A stretch of 64,000 bases of DNA from SIRX01 sp965213905 (lineage in GTDB: Bacteria > Actinomycetota > Rubrobacteria > Rubrobacterales > Rubrobacteraceae). The position numbers and the translations under genes were made by a program. Shown here piece after piece: positions 61,282-64,000 of the stretch. The stretch lies in NCBI GenBank assembly GCA_965213905.1, contig OZ243922.1, positions 2,418,001 to 2,482,000 on the forward strand, in the 5' to 3' direction. Below the pieces are notes generated by a model. It was not told the origin of the DNA and made no database searches. It saw nothing but the letters and a program-made list of their open reading frames with translations. How positions within the stretch are numbered: position 1 is the first letter of the stretch; the number at the start of each line of letters is the position of its first letter.

Positions 61282-62248
61282 CGAGCTTGCCGTGGCTCTC
61301 GCGGCCTTCCAGGCGCACCAGGGCTTCCGGCAGCTCCTCGAACGGTACGGTTTCGTATATTAGGGGTTTGATCTCCCCGGCTTTGTAGAGGCTCACCAGT
61401 TCTTCGTGAGTTTCCCAGATGAGGTGCGGCATCGTTTTGCCGTATAGTCCCCAGTGGAGTCCGAGAACCGAGTAGTTCTTGACGAGCAGGTGGTTCGCCG
61501 GGGCTTCGGGGATGCGGCCGCCGGCGAAGCCGACCACCACGATGCGCCCCTCGAACGCCACGCACCGGCGCGAACCGTCGAACACGTTACCCCCGACGGG
61601 GTCGAAAACCACGTCCGCGCCCCGGCCTTCCGTCGCCTCCTTAACCACCTCCACGAAGTTTTCCTGACGATAATCTATCGCGATCTCCGCGCCCAGTTCC
61701 CGGCAGACCCCCACCTTCTCTCCACCGCCCGCCGTGGCGAACACCCGCGCCCCGGCGGCCCGGGCGAGCTGTATCGCCGCCGAACCCACGCCGCCGGCCC
61801 CAGCGTGGACCAGCACGGTCTCACCTTCCAGCAAACCCGCCCGACGGTGGAGGGCGAAAAAAGCCGTCTGGTAGACGATGTGGAGGGCCGCCGCGTCCCC
61901 GAAAGGCATTTCGTCCGGAATCGGGTAGACCGAAGATTCCGGCACGGAGACCCGCTCTGTGAAACCGCCGCGCGGTAGCTGGGGAGTCGCCAGAACCCGG
62001 GCACCCTCTTCGGGATGTGTCCCGCTCCCGCCGGACAGAACCCTTCCCGCGACCTCGGCCCCCGGTGTGAATGGCAGGTCCGGCCTCTGCTGATATTCTC
62101 CTTTGCAGAGCAGGATGTCGAAGAAGTTCAGGGCGGCGGCCTCGACTTCTACGAGGACTTCTCCGTCTTTCGGTGAGGGGTCCCCGACCTCGTTCAACGT
62201 TAGGGCGTCCTCCGGGTCTCCGAGCTCTTCTACTTGCCAGGCGCGCAA
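61262..62248 (-). CDS. NADPH:quinone oxidoreductase (zinc-free MDR family)
   Basis: 328 residues from TTG 62248, which has AAGGAGGA four bases upstream (LRAWQVEELG); a longer frame to 62287 lacks a site. Medium-chain dehydrogenase fold: GroES-like part with NFFDILLCKGEYQQRPDLPFTPG, NADPH site VLVHAGAGGVGSAAIQLA. No zinc-binding Cys cluster, so quinone or enone reductase rather than alcohol dehydrogenase. The substrate is not predictable. Its 3' end overlaps the DUF2723 gene. Confidence 0.9.
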   Translation of the reverse strand: MRAWQVEELGDPEDALTLNEVGDPSPKDGEVLVEVEAAALNFFDILLCKGEYQQRPDLPFTPGAEVAGRVLSGGSGTHPEEGARVLATPQLPRGGFTERVSVPESSVYPIPDEMPFGDAAALHIVYQTAFFALHRRAGLLEGETVLVHAGAGGVGSAAIQLARAAGARVFATAGGGEKVGVCRELGAEIAIDYRQENFVEVVKEATEGRGADVVFDPVGGNVFDGSRRCVAFEGRIVVVGFAGGRIPEAPANHLLVKNYSVLGLHWGLYGKTMPHLIWETHEELVSLYKAGEIKPLIYETVPFEELPEALVRLEGRESHGKLVTLPRG

Positions 62249-62511
62249 AAAGTCCTCCTTCTTTTCTGGTAAAAAGGAGCTTACCACCGGCGGATAAATG
62301 TTTTCGCCGGCGGGCCGGTATGCCGACGATCCGGAAGCCGGTGTAAGTTAATGTGGGAGGCCCGTAACCCGGAAACCAGGAGGATGGAGTTAGTGCGTTG
62401 TCCGGTGCTTTATAGCGTCGTGCAAAAGGGCAAGAAAACCATGGAAATTACCCGTGGGAGTTCGGAGATATCAAACGCTGCGGTTCTCTTTTGGGAAGGT
62501 GGAATCTCCTT

Positions 62512-64000
62512 TTGAGTGGTCACACGCCCCGAATGGTCCGCCGTCCCCAAAAAAACTACAAAAAAGAAAGTAGGCCCTCGGATGTGGATCTCATTCCGTG
62601 GGAGTGGCGGGAGCCGGCAGAAGAGCCCGAACCGGAGACCACCGAACTACCGAAAAAGCCAAAGAAACCTAAAAAGAGCCCTTTGGCGGACGCCCGAAAG
62701 GTCGCGGCCGGACTACTAGGCCGGATGGGCAAGAAAAAAGTCGAGTCGCCGAGAGGGCGGCCCGGCGGCACGACGCTCTCGTACCTGCCGGGGCTGGATG
62801 GGATGCGGGCGCTCGCCGTAATCGCGGTGCTCCTTTACCACGCGGGGATAGCGTGGGTACCGGGTGGGTTTCTAGGCGTCGAAGTATTCTTCGTTATCAG
62901 CGGGTACCTGATCACCGCCCTCCTGCTCGCGGAGTGGCGGCAGAAGGGGAGCATAGACCTCAAGGCTTTCTGGCTCCGGCGGGCGCGGCGATTATTACCC
63001 GCGCTGTACCTGCTGCTCGTCGGGACGCTTTCTTTCGCCGTTTTATTCCTGCCTGAAGAAGTGGCGCGGCTGCGGGACGACGTGCTGGCGGCGATTGGCT
63101 ACGTTACGAACTGGTTGCTGATTTTCAGCCAGGAGTCGTACTTCGAGGCTGCCGGCCGGCCTTCGATACTGCAACATCTCTGGTCGCTCGCGGTCGAGGA
63201 GCAATTCTACATCCTGTGGCCGTTGCTGCTCGCGGCGGGCCTGACGTTCCTTCCCCGACGCTACTGGTTGCCCGCGGTGCTCGGCGGCGCGGCGGCATCT
63301 GCGGTTTTGATGGCCGTCCTCTACCAGCCCGAAGCGGACCCATCCCGGATCTACTACGGCACCGATACCCGGGCCGCGGGGCTCTTGTTCGGGGCCGCGC
63401 TGGCGTTCGTGTGGGCTCCGGAGCTGATCCGGGTCGGCGGGCGCTACGACCCCGGCGCCCGGCATCGCCCCCTACAGCGCGCCCGGCGCCACGTCCGCCA
63501 CCGGCTGGGTTGGACCGTACCCCGCCTGCTGGACCTGGTCGGCCTGGCGGCGCTCGGGATGCTCGTCTGGTTCTGCCTGAGCCTCGACGAGTTCCGGCCG
63601 TTTATATATCGGGGCGGGTTCACCCTGGTCGCGGTCGTCACCGCTTTGCTCATCCTCATAGTCGTTCATCCCCGCGCCCGGGTGGGGGCCGGTGTGCTCG
63701 GGTGGGGGCCGTTGCGCTGGGTTGGCCTGCGCTCCTACAGCATCTACCTCTGGCACTGGCCGGTCTTTATGGTGACCCGGCCCCAACTAGACGTTCCGAT
63801 AGAAGGAGTTCCGCTGTTCGCCCTGCGGATGCTGGCGACGCTGGTCCTCGCGGACCTCTCCTACCGCTTTGTGGAAGTCCCGATCCGGCGCGGTTTTCTG
63901 GAAAGATCCTGGCGGACGTTTCGCGGATCCGAAGGTCCTCGTCGCGTCCGGCTCGGCCTCCAGTGGGCCGGAGGAGCGGCGGGCGCCGCGGCAATTTGCG
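62512..64000 (+). CDS. OafA/YrhL-type acyltransferase, 3' end outside window
   Basis: At least 496 codons, open to the window end. A 95-residue basic, Lys/Pro-rich N-terminal tail (TELPKKPKKPKKSPLADARK) precedes an acyltransferase-3 membrane domain. GLDGMRALAVIAVLLYHAG carries the R-x10-H motif of the family. EVFFVISGYLITALLL, WLRRARRLLPALYLLL and LWSLAVEEQFYILWPLLL follow. These enzymes O-acetylate envelope polysaccharides or peptidoglycan, and a C-terminal SGNH domain is often fused, which cannot be seen here. The start is TTG 62512 with GGAAGGTGG upstream; ATG 62533 is an alternative. Confidence 0.88.
   Translation, partial: MSGHTPRMVRRPQKNYKKESRPSDVDLIPWEWREPAEEPEPETTELPKKPKKPKKSPLADARKVAAGLLGRMGKKKVESPRGRPGGTTLSYLPGLDGMRALAVIAVLLYHAGIAWVPGGFLGVEVFFVISGYLITALLLAEWRQKGSIDLKAFWLRRARRLLPALYLLLVGTLSFAVLFLPEEVARLRDDVLAAIGYVTNWLLIFSQESYFEAAGRPSILQHLWSLAVEEQFYILWPLLLAAGLTFLPRRYWLPAVLGGAAASAVLMAVLYQPEADPSRIYYGTDTRAAGLLFGAALAFVWAPELIRVGGRYDPGARHRPLQRARRHVRHRLGWTVPRLLDLVGLAALGMLVWFCLSLDEFRPFIYRGGFTLVAVVTALLILIVVHPRARVGAGVLGWGPLRWVGLRSYSIYLWHWPVFMVTRPQLDVPIEGVPLFALRMLATLVLADLSYRFVEVPIRRGFLERSWRTFRGSEGPRRVRLGLQWAGGAAGAAAIC

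Noticed and set aside
62516..62719. 67-codon plus frame at the acyltransferase start
   Set aside because: Out of frame with the acyltransferase domain and without motifs; the TTG 62512 frame continues into the membrane domain.

Overview
The window looks like chromosomal core genome of a high-GC, deep-branching actinobacterium, most likely Rubrobacter or a close relative. The grounds are the actinobacterial gene order tRNA-Gln–glmU–prs–rplY–pth … mfd … eno–(pyk)–ftsB–DUF501, an InhA-like FabI, a carotenoid (CrtI-type) desaturase, strong GC bias at third positions and very frequent TTG/GTG starts. The taxonomic call is inference; no database was searched. No prophage, insertion sequence, CRISPR array or defence island was seen. 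The only clear mobile element is an intein in dnaB.

Layout. 1–8.2 kb: carotenoid desaturase (cut by the window edge), a metallo-beta-lactamase-fold hydrolase, two tandem membrane-anchored alpha/beta hydrolases, and a MacB/LolD-type ABC exporter whose ATPase and permease genes are separated by a small gene on the other strand. 8.3–12.6 kb: rpsF–rpsR–rplI without the usual ssb, a strong terminator, then dnaB with a 496-residue intein in its P-loop. 12.6–21.4 kb: DUF4385 protein, LysE exporter, fabI, LtaS-like sulfatase, acs, YugP peptidase, and an NtcA-like Crp/Fnr regulator. 21.5–25.4 kb: a GT-C glycosyltransferase, then a translationally coupled ECF sigma / zinc anti-sigma / polymer-forming membrane protein operon. 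25.7–31.4 kb: a complete oppABCDF importer. 31.5–38.1 kb: S41 protease, the principal sigma factor (minus strand), a cardiolipin-synthase-like PLD enzyme, recJ. 38.1–41.8 kb: compact rsmI–tatD–rsmA–ispE–nudix operon. 41.8–57.3 kb: tRNA-Gln, glmU–prs–rplY–pth, inserted ndh and MOSC genes, mfd, a lipoprotein parvulin isomerase, eno–pyk–ftsB–DUF501, and a tRNA with a Leu (UAA) anticodon. 57.5–64 kb: small membrane proteins, a single-domain MetE-like enzyme, a DUF2723 GT-C protein, a quinone oxidoreductase, and an OafA-type acyltransferase cut by the window end.

The most unusual observations are: (1) rpsF appears to start at AUC, with an ideal Shine-Dalgarno six bases upstream and no usable AUG/GUG/UUG at that position; (2) the UAA (Leu) tRNA is built as a 74-nt class I molecule without the long variable arm; (3) the DnaB intein carries a helix-turn-helix between its two LAGLIDADG motifs; (4) a promoter-plus-hairpin arrangement at the mfd start suggests the annotated ATG is untranscribed; and (5) the S41 protease lacks the usual catalytic lysine. 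The rest is ordinary housekeeping content, and I found no convincing wholly new multi-gene system.
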